Assembly (NCBI GenBank): GCA_902530595.1
Contig: CACAAX010000001.1
Location: forward strand, 1 to 64,000
Direction: 5' to 3'
DNA: 64,000 nucleotides
Source of the DNA: an uncultured Alphaproteobacteria bacterium
Lineage (GTDB): Bacteria; Pseudomonadota; Alphaproteobacteria; Rhodobacterales; Rhodobacteraceae
The position numbers and the translations under genes are program-made. Shown here one piece after another: positions 16,262 to 25,858 of this stretch (the stretch's first letter is position 1; every line of letters starts with the position of its first letter). The notes under the pieces were generated by a model. It did no database searches. It worked only from the letters and a program-made list of their open reading frames with translations, and was not told the origin of the DNA.

Positions 16262-16999
16262 TCAACTCACCTGTTTTCTCGCGGTCTTTTCAGTGGCGTC
16301 TAGTGAGCCAAACTTTCTTTTTCTTGATTTATAATGATTCAATGCCTCTATAAGATCAGCTCGATTGAAGTCTGGCCAATTTTTTTCGACGAAATATAGT
16401 TCGCTATAAGCGGATTGCCAGAGTAAAAAGTTAGACAACCTTTTTTCTCCCGCTGTCCTAATTATTAGGTCTGGGTCTTCTTGGCCATAGGTATATAGGT
16501 GTTGAGCAAACAGTTGCTCATCTAAATCTTCAATTTTTATAATGCCTTCTGAAACGGCTTTAACAATCCCCTTAGTAGCTTTAATAATTTCGGATCTTCC
16601 CCCATAGTTCATAGCTAGATTTAAAAACATTCCATCATTATTTTTGGTAAGTTCTTCCAAGTTTTTTATATAATCTTTAATAACTTTTGGGAAAGGACTA
16701 ATGTTACCAATTGTCAAAACTTTCACGTTTTCTTGGTATAGCATTGTAAGCTTTTTCTTTAAGTAATACTGGAACAATCGCATTAAAGCTTTAATTTCGA
16801 AAACTGGTCTGCTCCAATTTTCAGTAGAAAAGGCGTACATAGTAACAGTGGTTATCCCAAGGTCTTTACAACTTTTTAAAATATCCTCGACATTTTCAGC
16901 ACCTTTCTTATGACCAACAGATCTAGGTAAAGACTTATTAGCAGCCCATCTTCCATTTCCATCTAAAATAAAGCCTACGTGCATTTCTGATCTATCCAA
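16262..16999 (-). CDS. uppS: Undecaprenyl pyrophosphate synthase
   Basis: The 245-residue cis-prenyltransferase carries HVGFILDGNGRWA at 7-19 with catalytic Asp13, SVGHKKGAE, TMYAFSTENWSRP and a C-terminal DLIIRTAGEKRLSNFLLWQSAYSELYF block. It condenses isopentenyl diphosphate onto farnesyl diphosphate to make the C55 carrier for peptidoglycan and surface glycans. Near-duplicate uppS genes exist in some genomes, and coupling to yjbH suggests either the sole copy captured by a glycan operon or a dedicated one. Here it provides the lipid carrier that the WecA-like and DPM1-like enzymes nearby would use. Confidence 0.93.
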   Translation of the reverse strand: MDRSEMHVGFILDGNGRWAANKSLPRSVGHKKGAENVEDILKSCKDLGITTVTMYAFSTENWSRPVFEIKALMRLFQYYLKKKLTMLYQENVKVLTIGNISPFPKVIKDYIKNLEELTKNNDGMFLNLAMNYGGRSEIIKATKGIVKAVSEGIIKIEDLDEQLFAQHLYTYGQEDPDLIIRTAGEKRLSNFLLWQSAYSELYFVEKNWPDFNRADLIEALNHYKSRKRKFGSLDATEKTARKQVS

Positions 17000-17006
17000 A
17001 AAATTT

Positions 17007-17735
17007 TCAAGAGCTTATTCGAATAAATATTAAGAATAAAGAAAAAAATATTGGTTGATGTAAAATATAAATCGTCAGAGAATTTTTTCCTAAAAATAGT
17101 AGACTTTTTTGAATATGATTAAAGTTATTAAAATTAGAATAGTCACTTTTGTTTTTAATCGCTATGAAGCTTCTAAGAGGCTTACAAGCCCATAATCCAA
17201 AAATATAGAAGCTTACCCACGGAAAAAGTGGGTAAAAATCGTTGGTAATAGGTACCTCGATATTTAACCCTATCCAATACAAGTAGCTCGGCAACTCAAA
17301 TTTAATCTTAGTAATACTTGGGATTAAAGAAAACACAAAAAGAATAAATAAGATATAGTTATGCTTAATCTTGATAAGAAATAAACCGATAAAGGAACAC
17401 ATTGCTAGTAAGTGTAATATGCCAAAAAAAATGAAGCTTGATTTGTCAAAAAAAAATGTACTTAATGTTATCAAGAGGCAGACCGAAATCAATATACCAA
17501 TGCGCTTCATGAACTTAAAACTGAAATCTTTGGAATTGCTCGCGAGCCCAAAAGATATGCCTGAAATAGTAATAAAACTAGCTCCTATGCATTGAGCAAA
17601 GAGCAAGGGTAGTCCTTTCGTCATATTTTCTAGATCAATAAAATTAAAGTAGCCTAAATCCCAAAAAAAGTGATAGACAATCATGGCGAAAACAGAGACC
17701 CCTCTTAAAACATCTAAAAGATGACTTCTCAACAT
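17007..17735 (-). CDS. DUF1624 / heparan-alpha-glucosaminide N-acetyltransferase-like membrane protein
   Basis: The 242-residue polytopic membrane protein has about seven hydrophobic segments. It starts MLRSHLLDVLRGVSVFAMIVYHFFWDLGYF, the diagnostic N-terminus of DUF1624 proteins with the conserved D-x-x-R-G and a membrane His (His22). The family belongs to the membrane acyltransferase superfamily and may acetylate sugars across the membrane. It lies 7 bases upstream of uppS, so it probably shares its transcript. Its substrate is not known. Confidence 0.7.
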   Translation of the reverse strand: MLRSHLLDVLRGVSVFAMIVYHFFWDLGYFNFIDLENMTKGLPLLFAQCIGASFITISGISFGLASNSKDFSFKFMKRIGILISVCLLITLSTFFFDKSSFIFFGILHLLAMCSFIGLFLIKIKHNYILFILFVFSLIPSITKIKFELPSYLYWIGLNIEVPITNDFYPLFPWVSFYIFGLWACKPLRSFIAIKNKSDYSNFNNFNHIQKSLLFLGKNSLTIYILHQPIFFSLFLIFIRISS

Positions 17736-17868
17736 TTCTCCTGTAGAACTAACTAAAACAGCATAAGTCTAGCTTCGATTGTTTTTTCAGTAAACCTAAA
17801 CAATTTCTTGCAAATAATTATTAAAAAATGTCTATTAATCAATAGAGAGATTTTATCAGGAACAAAAT

Positions 17869-18942
17869 ATGGAGCTTGAAGCTATAACACGGTTTTTATC
17901 GGGATATGATAATGCTCTTTTTGGCAGCTTTTTAGTGTCTATTTTGATCATCATATCAAGAAGTATCCATCTTCGGTACTCCGCTCGAGGACTACGAGAG
18001 GTAGAAGTTCAAAGAAGCCATGTTGGCGCAACTCCTAGAATTGGTGGAGTTGCGATAATAGCGGGCTGTATCTATGCGTGGTATAATTCAGATAATTTTT
18101 CTAGTAATTATTTGGGGTTAATTATTTTGTCTGGTATCCCCGTTCTTATTTTTGGATTACTTGATGATCTACATTTCAAAATAAGGCCAATATATCGATT
18201 GTTAGGCGCTGCCATTTCGTCTGTAGTGGCCATTATTCTCCTTAAAACTTGGTTAAATAGAGTTGATGTTTTATTTGTTGACCAGCTTTTTTTATTATCA
18301 CCGTTGGCCATATTATTCACGATATTTGCAACAACAGGCGTCTCTCATTCATTCAATGTTATAGACGGATTAAATGGCTTGTCTTTAGGAGTATCTTTAT
18401 CCACTTCCTTTTTTTTGATGGTAATTGCTTGGATAACTTCTGACGCCTTAGTCGTATTGCTTTGTCTTGTTTTTTTTCTAAGCTCGCTAGGGCTTTTTTT
18501 ATTAAATTTCCCCTGGGGAAAGATATTTTTGGGAGATGGCGGAGCATACTTTCAAGGCCATTGTTTATCTTGGGTTGCAATTCTTTTACTTGTAAGAAAT
18601 CCTGAAATTACAGCTTGGTCAATATTACTAATTTTTTTCTGGCCTGTTGTCGAAACAGTTTTCTCAATCTACAGAAGAGTTAACAAAAAAAAGCCAGCTT
18701 CAAGAGCTGACAGAGAGCACTTCCATCAGTTAGTTTTTGATAAGATCAAGAGGTTAAAGCTTTTTCACCGTAACTCAACTTTTGCCAATTCGTTTTCAAC
18801 GTTTCTGATTTTACCAGCGTTCATTACACCTAGTCTATTGGCATTAATTTTTTACAACGCAACTATTTATGCTTTCATATTTTTTTTGGGGCTTTTTGCT
18901 ATATATATTTATACTTATTATAAAATGAAGGCTTCTTTTTAG
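17869..18942 (+). CDS. WecA/MraY-family polyprenyl-phosphate sugar-1-phosphate transferase (GT4)
   Basis: The 357-residue protein has about eleven membrane segments. Diagnostic motifs are GLLDD (96-100, Mg-binding Asp pair), NVIDGLNGL (163-171), GDGGAYFQG (222-230) and HFHQ in the cytoplasmic loop near 285. It should start glycan synthesis by transferring a HexNAc-phosphate from UDP-sugar to undecaprenyl phosphate. The absence of MraY-specific surroundings and the nearby yjb and uppS genes favour a WecA-like role in exopolysaccharide or O-antigen. CAGGA precedes the ATG. Its stop overlaps the convergent mutT by 4 bases. Confidence 0.85.
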   Translation: MELEAITRFLSGYDNALFGSFLVSILIIISRSIHLRYSARGLREVEVQRSHVGATPRIGGVAIIAGCIYAWYNSDNFSSNYLGLIILSGIPVLIFGLLDDLHFKIRPIYRLLGAAISSVVAIILLKTWLNRVDVLFVDQLFLLSPLAILFTIFATTGVSHSFNVIDGLNGLSLGVSLSTSFFLMVIAWITSDALVVLLCLVFFLSSLGLFLLNFPWGKIFLGDGGAYFQGHCLSWVAILLLVRNPEITAWSILLIFFWPVVETVFSIYRRVNKKKPASRADREHFHQLVFDKIKRLKLFHRNSTFANSFSTFLILPAFITPSLLALIFYNATIYAFIFFLGLFAIYIYTYYKMKASF

Positions 18943-19346
18943 GAAGTCGCTATCCAATCTCTCAATATAGATATTAAGAATACATTTGCTCTGGGCATTT
19001 CATAGTCAGTTAAGTCAATGGGTCTAACCCATTCAAGTTTTTGACCCAAAAGACTTATAGGACTACCTCGCCATTTTCTACAAATATGCAGCATAAGAAT
19101 TGTTTGATGTGTATTATTGTATTCTATTGAAAATGTTAGAGGAGCAATACAGTTACTAGAAATGTCTATACTAAGTTCTTCTTTAATTTCTCTTTCTAAA
19201 GCATTATCTACAGTTTCATCTTCCTCAACCTTTCCTCCCGGAAATTCCCACAAATTATTATAATGACTTCTATTTTTCCTCAACGAAATTAGGACTTCAT
19301 TGTTTTCATTGATTAAGCCAATCAAAGCAACTAGCCTTGTTTTCAT
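18939..19346 (-). CDS. mutT: MutT-type Nudix hydrolase (8-oxo-dGTP diphosphatase)
   Basis: The 135-residue Nudix protein has box G38-x5-E-x7-REIKEEL (52-58) intact in the catalytic Glu residues; the Gly after the EE is Ser. The WEFPGGK lead-in is typical of MutT, which clears oxidised dGTP. It overlaps argJ by ATGA, a frequent argJ-mutT pairing in Rhodobacterales-type genomes. Confidence 0.85.
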   Translation of the reverse strand: MKTRLVALIGLINENNEVLISLRKNRSHYNNLWEFPGGKVEEDETVDNALEREIKEELSIDISSNCIAPLTFSIEYNNTHQTILMLHICRKWRGSPISLLGQKLEWVRPIDLTDYEMPRANVFLISILRDWIATS

Positions 19347-20581
19347 GACCTATAATCCGCATTAATTTTAATATATTCGTCGGTTAGGTCCGATGTCCAT
19401 ACTGTAAATTCCCTATCTCCTTCTGCTAAATCAATTAAAATATCTATGTTTCTCTTTTTTAAAGCTTTTGACAAACTCAATTCGTCAACCACATCTACGC
19501 CTTGACCATTTTTACATACCAAGAGGCTCTGTATATAAATTTTAATTTTTGTTACTTCCAACTTAATACGTGTCTTACCAATCGCCATTATAAGCCTACC
19601 CCAATTTGCATCTTCACCAGCGATTGCTGTCTTTACCAAAATAGAGTTTGCAATCGAAAAACAAATATTTCTTGCACGATAAGTATTCTTTGCATTTTTT
19701 ACTCGCACGGTAATGAATTTTGATGCACCCTCTCCATCCATTACAATCTTTTTAGCTAAATCTATCATCGCAAACTTAAGCTCATTGTAAAAACTATCTA
19801 TGGCTTTTTTTCTTCTTTCTTTTGAAAATTCAAGGCACTTTTTATTAGTTGTAGCTACAAAAACAGTGTCTGAAGTTGAAGTATCGCCGTCAACTGATAT
19901 TCTATTAAAGCTTTCCTGTATACCTTTTTTAGTGATCGTTGAAAGGGTCTTTTTGTCTATTGCAAAATCTGTGAATATGAAAGCTAGCATAGTCGCCATA
20001 TTTGGCATGATCATTCCCGAACCCTTCGCAATAGCAGAGATTGTAAAAATCTTACCGGATATTTTAAATTTTTTTGTGTAAATTTTTGGCTTTAAATCAG
20101 TTGTCAATATAGCATTCGAAGCCGCTTCTAAGGCAGAGTCTGATAATTCGCATCTTAAGAGATCAAAGTGTTTAATAATTTTATGGTGTGGTAGTTGTTC
20201 CCCTATAACACCAGTTGAAGAAAAGAAAATATTCTTTATGTCACATTGAAAAAGATTAGACAGCGCGAGGGCTTTATGTTCGCATGCTATAAGGCCTTGT
20301 TTACCCGTGAAGGCATTGGCATTACCAGCATTTACTAACAAAACTAGTTTCTGTTTCAAGTTCTGTGTTTTTCTTACATTATTTTTTGACCAAATAACTG
20401 GTGCTGATGGCATCGTTGAAGTAGTGAAACAAGCGCAAATATGGCTTCCGGGATCCAGTACAATGAGCAATAGATCATCTCTGTTTTCATATTTTGTTCC
20501 GGAGCAACAAGTCGCAAATTTTAAACCAGCAAGATTAAAAGGTGTACTACCTTGGTTAGATCGTTTATTTGACTTATTCAT
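19343..20581 (-). CDS. argJ: Bifunctional glutamate N-acetyltransferase / amino-acid acetyltransferase
   Basis: The 412-residue ArgJ moves acetyl from N-acetylornithine to glutamate in cyclic arginine synthesis. The autocleavage and nucleophile site PNMATMLAF (193-201) is intact, with Thr197 becoming the first residue of the beta chain. LVNAGNANAFTG (83-93) and STGVIGE (122-128) are further ArgJ motifs. It overlaps ppiC by 8 bases upstream and mutT by 4 downstream. Full activity with acetyl-CoA as donor cannot be judged from sequence. Confidence 0.92.
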   Translation of the reverse strand: MNKSNKRSNQGSTPFNLAGLKFATCCSGTKYENRDDLLLIVLDPGSHICACFTTSTMPSAPVIWSKNNVRKTQNLKQKLVLLVNAGNANAFTGKQGLIACEHKALALSNLFQCDIKNIFFSSTGVIGEQLPHHKIIKHFDLLRCELSDSALEAASNAILTTDLKPKIYTKKFKISGKIFTISAIAKGSGMIMPNMATMLAFIFTDFAIDKKTLSTITKKGIQESFNRISVDGDTSTSDTVFVATTNKKCLEFSKERRKKAIDSFYNELKFAMIDLAKKIVMDGEGASKFITVRVKNAKNTYRARNICFSIANSILVKTAIAGEDANWGRLIMAIGKTRIKLEVTKIKIYIQSLLVCKNGQGVDVVDELSLSKALKKRNIDILIDLAEGDREFTVWTSDLTDEYIKINADYRS

Positions 20582-21440
20582 CCAGTGTTTCTAGAAGTTT
20601 GGTATTAGTAATTTCGTTTGGGTTGATATCTTTTCCAACAAAATTTATTTTAGAGTTTTCATTTAATGAGTTTAAATAATCATTGATCTTTTTTTGTCTC
20701 AGGTTTTGTACTAGCTGAGCTTTTATTTCCTCGAACTCCGGTATCTTTTTTTCTCTCGTTTTATTCAATTTAATTAGGTGCCAACCGAACTTCGTCTGCA
20801 CGGGTTGGCTTATATCTCCCTCGGACAAGACCATTAATGCGGTTGAAAATTCAGGTACCATACTATTCAAATCAAACCAGTTAAGATTTCCACCATTTTT
20901 TCCCGATGGACCAATAGAATGTTCTTTTGCTAAAGCTTCAAAATTTTTACCATTGCTTATGTCTTTTCGAATAGTTTTCGCTTGGCTCTCTTCTTTTACT
21001 AGTATGTGTGACGCATTATATTCTAGCGATCCCTTGAATTCATTGGATAGATTTTTGTATGCTGATTTAACTAGTTCATCATTTGGAAAGTTTTTCAGTA
21101 TTTTTGATACCATTTGAGCTGCTTTTGCACTTCGTTTTTCATGTTCTAGTGCCAATAAAGTCAGTTTATTTTCTTTATCAATTTTTTGTGACAATAATTC
21201 TTCATTAACAAGTTGTTGAACTATTTGAGAAAAAATTGTGTTCTTATCAAAATTCACGTTGCTTTGTTGAATCTTTGAAAAAGCGATAACGGCGCTACCA
21301 AATTTTATTATCTTCCCATTTACTTCTATAAATGGAGTATCGGCTGACAAAGCTTCCTGTGAATAAACCTCTTGTGATGACTGGATAAAAAAAGTTATTG
21401 CTATGATAGTAGCAAGAAATTGATAATATGTTTGTTTCAT
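20574..21440 (-). CDS. PpiC-type peptidyl-prolyl cis-trans isomerase (parvulin), exported
   Basis: The 288-residue protein has a signal peptide over about residues 1-28, an alpha-helical SurA-like N-domain, and a parvulin domain from ASHILVKEE (143) to FGWHLIKL (about 229). The C-terminal helix is charged. It likely folds outer-membrane or periplasmic proteins. It is divergent from secA across a 159-base promoter gap, matching its role right after Sec export. Confidence 0.87.
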   Translation of the reverse strand: MKQTYYQFLATIIAITFFIQSSQEVYSQEALSADTPFIEVNGKIIKFGSAVIAFSKIQQSNVNFDKNTIFSQIVQQLVNEELLSQKIDKENKLTLLALEHEKRSAKAAQMVSKILKNFPNDELVKSAYKNLSNEFKGSLEYNASHILVKEESQAKTIRKDISNGKNFEALAKEHSIGPSGKNGGNLNWFDLNSMVPEFSTALMVLSEGDISQPVQTKFGWHLIKLNKTREKKIPEFEEIKAQLVQNLRQKKINDYLNSLNENSKINFVGKDINPNEITNTKLLETLDE

Positions 21441-21599
21441 AACTATTCCTTAAATCTATTCGGGTAACGATCTTTTGATACAAAAAATATATAGATTAGT
21501 ATAGTAATTTTTATTTGGTTAATAATTAGTCGCTAAATCTAATACTTTCCAAGCTCGGATTAAAGCTATATAAATCTTTTTTAGATAAATGGAAAAAAA

Positions 21600-24242
21600 A
21601 TGATTAATATTTCAGTTTTTAAAAAAATATTTGGAAATTCAAATGATAGGCTATTAAAAGCTGCAAAACCCATCATTGAGAAGATTAATTCTTTGTCGAA
21701 GGAGATGAAAAATAGCTCTGATCATCTTTTAAGGCAAAAAACTAGTGATTTCCGCCAGAGAATAGAGAACGGACAAGATTTAGACTTAATATTGCCTGAA
21801 GCGTTTGCCGTTGTAAGAGAAGTATCGGAAAGAGCAATTGGCTTGCGCCCGTTTGATGTGCAATTAATAGGAGGTTATTTTCTCCACAGGGGATATATTG
21901 CCGAGATGAAAACTGGAGAAGGTAAAACGCTTACTGCCACTCTGCCATTGTATTTAAATGCTCTTCAAGGTAAAGGGGCACATCTCGTGACAGTTAACGA
22001 TTATTTGGCAAAACGTGATGCTGAATGGATGGGAAAAGTATTCTCCTCTCTTGATATAAGCGTGGGTGTAATAGTTCCAGATATGGAGGACAGCGAAAAA
22101 ATACAAGCCTACGCTACTGATGTTACATATGCCACTAATAATGAACTCGGCTTTGATTATTTACGCGACAATATGAAGTCCGACTTGTCAGAGATTTGTC
22201 AAAGAACTCCCCATTACGCTATCGTAGACGAGGTAGATAGTATACTAATTGATGAGGCAAGAACACCATTAATCATTTCTGGCCCAACCAATGATAAGTC
22301 AGAACTGTATACAAAGGTTAATTCTCTTATTCCACAACTTGATGTAAGTGACTTTGAGTTAGATGAAAAAACTAAGACGGGAAGTTTAACTGATAGTGGC
22401 AACCAATTAATGGAAACATTACTTAGAGAACAAGATCTTCTAACGGCAACATCTAACCTATATGATCCAGAGAACACGGACTTGGTTCATCATGTCAATC
22501 AAGCTTTAATTGCTAACAAGCTATTTAGAAAAGAGAGTGACTATATAGTTAGAGGAGGAGAGGTTATTTTAATTGATGAGTTTACTGGAAGAATGATGTC
22601 TGGTAGACGCCTATCCAATGGTCTACATCAAGCAATTGAGGCAAAAGAAAAATTAAGTGTTAAGCCAGAAAACACTACTCTCGCGTCTGTCACTTTTCAA
22701 AACTATTTTCGGCTTTATGAAAAGCTGGCCGGAATGACTGGTACAGCAATAACAGAGGCTGATGAGTTTGCGGAGATATATGGTTTAGGTGTTGTTGAAG
22801 TCCCTACAAATATGCCTATTTCCAGAGTAGATGAAGATGATCAAGTATATAGAACTAAAGAGGAAAAGTATAAAGCCGTTATTAATGAGATTAAAAAATC
22901 TAATGCTAAGGGACAACCGATATTGGTTGGCACTACATCAATTGACAAATCAGAGGAAATTTCAAAATTCCTTAAAAAAGAAAACATAAATCACAACGTG
23001 CTTAATGCGAGATACCATGAAAAAGAGGCAGAGATAATCTCACTAGCTGGGACTCCTGGAGCAGTAACGATAGCCACAAATATGGCTGGTAGAGGAACAG
23101 ATATACAACTTGGTGGTAACGTTGAAATGCAAATAAAGGGTAAGGTTGACGATGATGACCCTGATTTTGATAAGAAGAAGACCAAAATTGAGCAACAAGT
23201 TTTTAAGAACAAGGAGCAAGTAGTCAAAGCAGGGGGTTTGTATGTTCTGGCTACGGAGAGACATGAAAGTAGGAGAATAGATAATCAATTGAGAGGGCGA
23301 TCTGGTAGACAGGGTGATCCTGGAAAGACGACTTTTTTCCTAAGTCTAGATGATGATTTGTTGAGAATATTTGGGTCAGATAAACTTGATGGAATGTTGT
23401 CTAAATTAGGCTTAAAGGATGGTGAGAGCATTGCACACCCATGGGTGAGTAAAGCGCTTGAGCGGGCTCAAGGAAAAGTTGAAGCTAGGAATTTTGACCT
23501 AAGAAAGAATATCCTTAAATATGATGATGTAGTAAATGTTCAACGGAAAGAGGTTTTTTCTCAAAGAAGAAACATAATGGAAACAGCTGATGTTTCAGAG
23601 ATATTTGAAAACATTTATATGGATGTAGTAGAAGATATTATCGTTGAAAGCATCCCGGAGGGATCGTTTGTAGATCAATGGGATGTAAATGGGTTAGAGG
23701 AAAAGCTCAAAGAGCAATTTAACCTACCTATACAATTAAGTAAATATGTTAAAAAAGACGGAATATTAGAAACAGAGATAAGAGATGTCATCTTAAAGGA
23801 AGTTCAAAAAAATTTACAGCACAAACAAGTTGAGGTCGGGGAACAAGCATTCAAAATGCTTCAAAAGCAAATCTTACTCCAGGTTATCGATCACTGTTGG
23901 TCACGTCATCTTTCGACATTAGATCACTTGAGATCAGTTATAGGTTTTAGGGGATATGCTCAGCGAGATCCACTAAATGAATATAAGCAAGAAGCATTTA
24001 TATTGTTTGAAAGTCTGTTGGAAAAAATAAAGAGAGAAACAATAAAAGTAGTTTTTTTTGCAAAGTTTGTTTCGGAAAAAGATATAACTTCGTTTGACAA
24101 ACAGGACGCTAGTTCAGAAATTAAAAATAGTGAAACGATGTCAGAGGAATTTAATTCCTTTCCAAACAAGAAAGTTAGAAGAAATAGTCCCTGTCCTTGT
24201 GGTTCCGGGAAAAAATTTAAGCACTGCTGCGGCGCAATTTAG
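21600..24242 (+). CDS. secA: Protein translocase ATPase SecA
   Basis: The 880-residue protein is full length. Walker A MKTGEGKT is at 103-110, DEVDSILIDEARTPLIISGP follows near 210, then the preprotein cross-linking domain, the second helicase half with ATNMAGRGTDIQLGG, and the C-terminal zinc motif CPCGSGKKFKHCC. It drives proteins through SecYEG and binds SecB through the C-terminal zinc finger. Its 3' end overlaps the convergent map gene by 26 bases. Confidence 0.97.
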   Translation: MINISVFKKIFGNSNDRLLKAAKPIIEKINSLSKEMKNSSDHLLRQKTSDFRQRIENGQDLDLILPEAFAVVREVSERAIGLRPFDVQLIGGYFLHRGYIAEMKTGEGKTLTATLPLYLNALQGKGAHLVTVNDYLAKRDAEWMGKVFSSLDISVGVIVPDMEDSEKIQAYATDVTYATNNELGFDYLRDNMKSDLSEICQRTPHYAIVDEVDSILIDEARTPLIISGPTNDKSELYTKVNSLIPQLDVSDFELDEKTKTGSLTDSGNQLMETLLREQDLLTATSNLYDPENTDLVHHVNQALIANKLFRKESDYIVRGGEVILIDEFTGRMMSGRRLSNGLHQAIEAKEKLSVKPENTTLASVTFQNYFRLYEKLAGMTGTAITEADEFAEIYGLGVVEVPTNMPISRVDEDDQVYRTKEEKYKAVINEIKKSNAKGQPILVGTTSIDKSEEISKFLKKENINHNVLNARYHEKEAEIISLAGTPGAVTIATNMAGRGTDIQLGGNVEMQIKGKVDDDDPDFDKKKTKIEQQVFKNKEQVVKAGGLYVLATERHESRRIDNQLRGRSGRQGDPGKTTFFLSLDDDLLRIFGSDKLDGMLSKLGLKDGESIAHPWVSKALERAQGKVEARNFDLRKNILKYDDVVNVQRKEVFSQRRNIMETADVSEIFENIYMDVVEDIIVESIPEGSFVDQWDVNGLEEKLKEQFNLPIQLSKYVKKDGILETEIRDVILKEVQKNLQHKQVEVGEQAFKMLQKQILLQVIDHCWSRHLSTLDHLRSVIGFRGYAQRDPLNEYKQEAFILFESLLEKIKRETIKVVFFAKFVSEKDITSFDKQDASSEIKNSETMSEEFNSFPNKKVRRNSPCPCGSGKKFKHCCGAI

Positions 24243-25032
24243 CACCTTGAGGAAAGTAAGTATTGTTTAAGGATTGAGTTAGAACTTCACATCCTTCCTT
24301 TCTAACAAATAAAGTGTGTTCAAATTGTGCTGACAACGACTTATCCCTTGTAACCGCGGTCCAGTTATCACTTAGAATTTTTGTTTCTGGTCGACCAATA
24401 TTTACCATTGGTTCAATTGTAAAGCACATGCCACTTTCGAGCATGGGCCCAGAGCCGTGATTACCATAATGAAGAACATTTGGCGCTTGATGAAATTCAT
24501 TTCCAATTCCATGCCCACAGAAATCTCTGACAACAGACATCTTATTTTTTTCCACATACTCTTGTATTACTGCTCCAATATCGCCAAACTTATTACCAGG
24601 TTTAACGTTGTTTATTGCTAATTGGAGTGCATCATAGGTTATCTCAATTAATCTTTTTGATTTTAAACTAATGTCACCCACGGTGAACATTCTGCTAGTG
24701 TCTCCATACCAACCTTCAAGAATACAAGTAACATCTATATTTAAAATATCGCCATTCTTGAGTCTTTTTTTACCAGGAATTCCGTGGCAGACAACATGAT
24801 TAAGAGAAATACAACAAGATTTTGGATAGCCTCGATATCCTAATGTTGCAGGAACCGAATTGTGAGCCAACATAAAATCATGACACTTTTTGTCTAACTC
24901 TTCAGTAGTGACGCCGGGTTCAATGAATTGACCAATCATATCGAGTGTTTTTGAGGCAAGCTTACACGCTTTTTTAATGCCCTTATAAGCATCCTCGTTG
25001 TATATGTATATTCCATCTTTATTCTTATGCAT
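24217..25032 (-). CDS. map: Type I methionine aminopeptidase
   Basis: The 271-residue enzyme removes the initiator Met. The five metal ligands are present: Asp100, Asp111, His174, Glu207 and Glu238, with His83 in VVCHGIPG also conserved. The C-terminus is fixed by a stop lying inside the end of secA on the other strand. Length and motifs are ordinary for type Ia. Confidence 0.94.
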   Translation of the reverse strand: MHKNKDGIYIYNEDAYKGIKKACKLASKTLDMIGQFIEPGVTTEELDKKCHDFMLAHNSVPATLGYRGYPKSCCISLNHVVCHGIPGKKRLKNGDILNIDVTCILEGWYGDTSRMFTVGDISLKSKRLIEITYDALQLAINNVKPGNKFGDIGAVIQEYVEKNKMSVVRDFCGHGIGNEFHQAPNVLHYGNHGSGPMLESGMCFTIEPMVNIGRPETKILSDNWTAVTRDKSLSAQFEHTLFVRKEGCEVLTQSLNNTYFPQGAKLRRSSA

Positions 25033-25129
25033 TTTCTTAGAAATAATTCTTTTTATAGTTTATGATTATTATCCATTCTTTATTCAGTAAAGAGGAAACT
25101 TTATCATTCATGACAAATTAGTGACCAAA

Positions 25130-25858
25130 ATGAAAACAGCTTCAATTATTATCATCGGAAATGAAATTCTTTCTGGTAGAACTAAAGATACAAATTCCAA
25201 TTATCTAGCAAAAATATTAGTTGAAAGAGGCATTTTATTGCAGGAAGTTAGGGTTATTCCAGATAACCACAACATTATAAAAAGTGTTGTGAAAGGTGAA
25301 TCCTCTTTGAAAGATTATGTCTTCACTAGTGGCGGTATAGGACCGACCCATGATGATATAACCGCTGAGTCTATTGCAAGTTGCTTTGATGTTCCTTTGC
25401 TTGTTAGGGATGATGCCGTTGAGCTGCTCGCAATGAATTATAAAAATGGGAAAAAAGACCTAAACGCGGCAAGACTGAGGATGGCAAGAATTCCTGAAGG
25501 AGCTAAGCTGATAAAAAATAAAATATCCGGAGCTCCTGGCTTCATAATTAAAAACGTTTTCGTAATGGCTGGAGTCCCTCAGATCTTTGAAGCAATGGTA
25601 CAAGAAATAAGTTTAGATCTAGAGCCTATTGAACCAATTCTTTCAAAGACCATAAAAATATTTAAGAGGGAAAGCGAAATCTCAGAAAGACTTTGGCAGT
25701 ATGCAGATAGATACAAAGATATCTCTATTGGGTCGTATCCTTTTAACAATTCAGGAGTGTTTGGAGTAGAAATAGTCCTGAGTCATACTGACAAAACTTT
25801 ACTAAATAAAGTATTTAATGAAATTTTATTAGATTTTAGTGAGCCAAATACCAATTAA
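25130..25858 (+). CDS. CinA-type molybdopterin-binding (MoaB/MogA fold) domain protein
   Basis: About 242 residues comprise a single MoCF-type domain: ASIIIIGNEILSGRTKDTNSNYLA at the N-terminus and TSGGIGPTHDDITAE near 66-80. This matches the N-terminal domain of CinA without the deamidase domain. I chose ATG at 25130; a GTG nine bases earlier is possible, and neither has a clear ribosome-binding site. Nicotinamide-nucleotide metabolism or nucleotide pyrophosphatase activity is known for relatives. The 3' end overlaps convergent polA by 23 bases. Confidence 0.85.
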   Translation: MKTASIIIIGNEILSGRTKDTNSNYLAKILVERGILLQEVRVIPDNHNIIKSVVKGESSLKDYVFTSGGIGPTHDDITAESIASCFDVPLLVRDDAVELLAMNYKNGKKDLNAARLRMARIPEGAKLIKNKISGAPGFIIKNVFVMAGVPQIFEAMVQEISLDLEPIEPILSKTIKIFKRESEISERLWQYADRYKDISIGSYPFNNSGVFGVEIVLSHTDKTLLNKVFNEILLDFSEPNTN

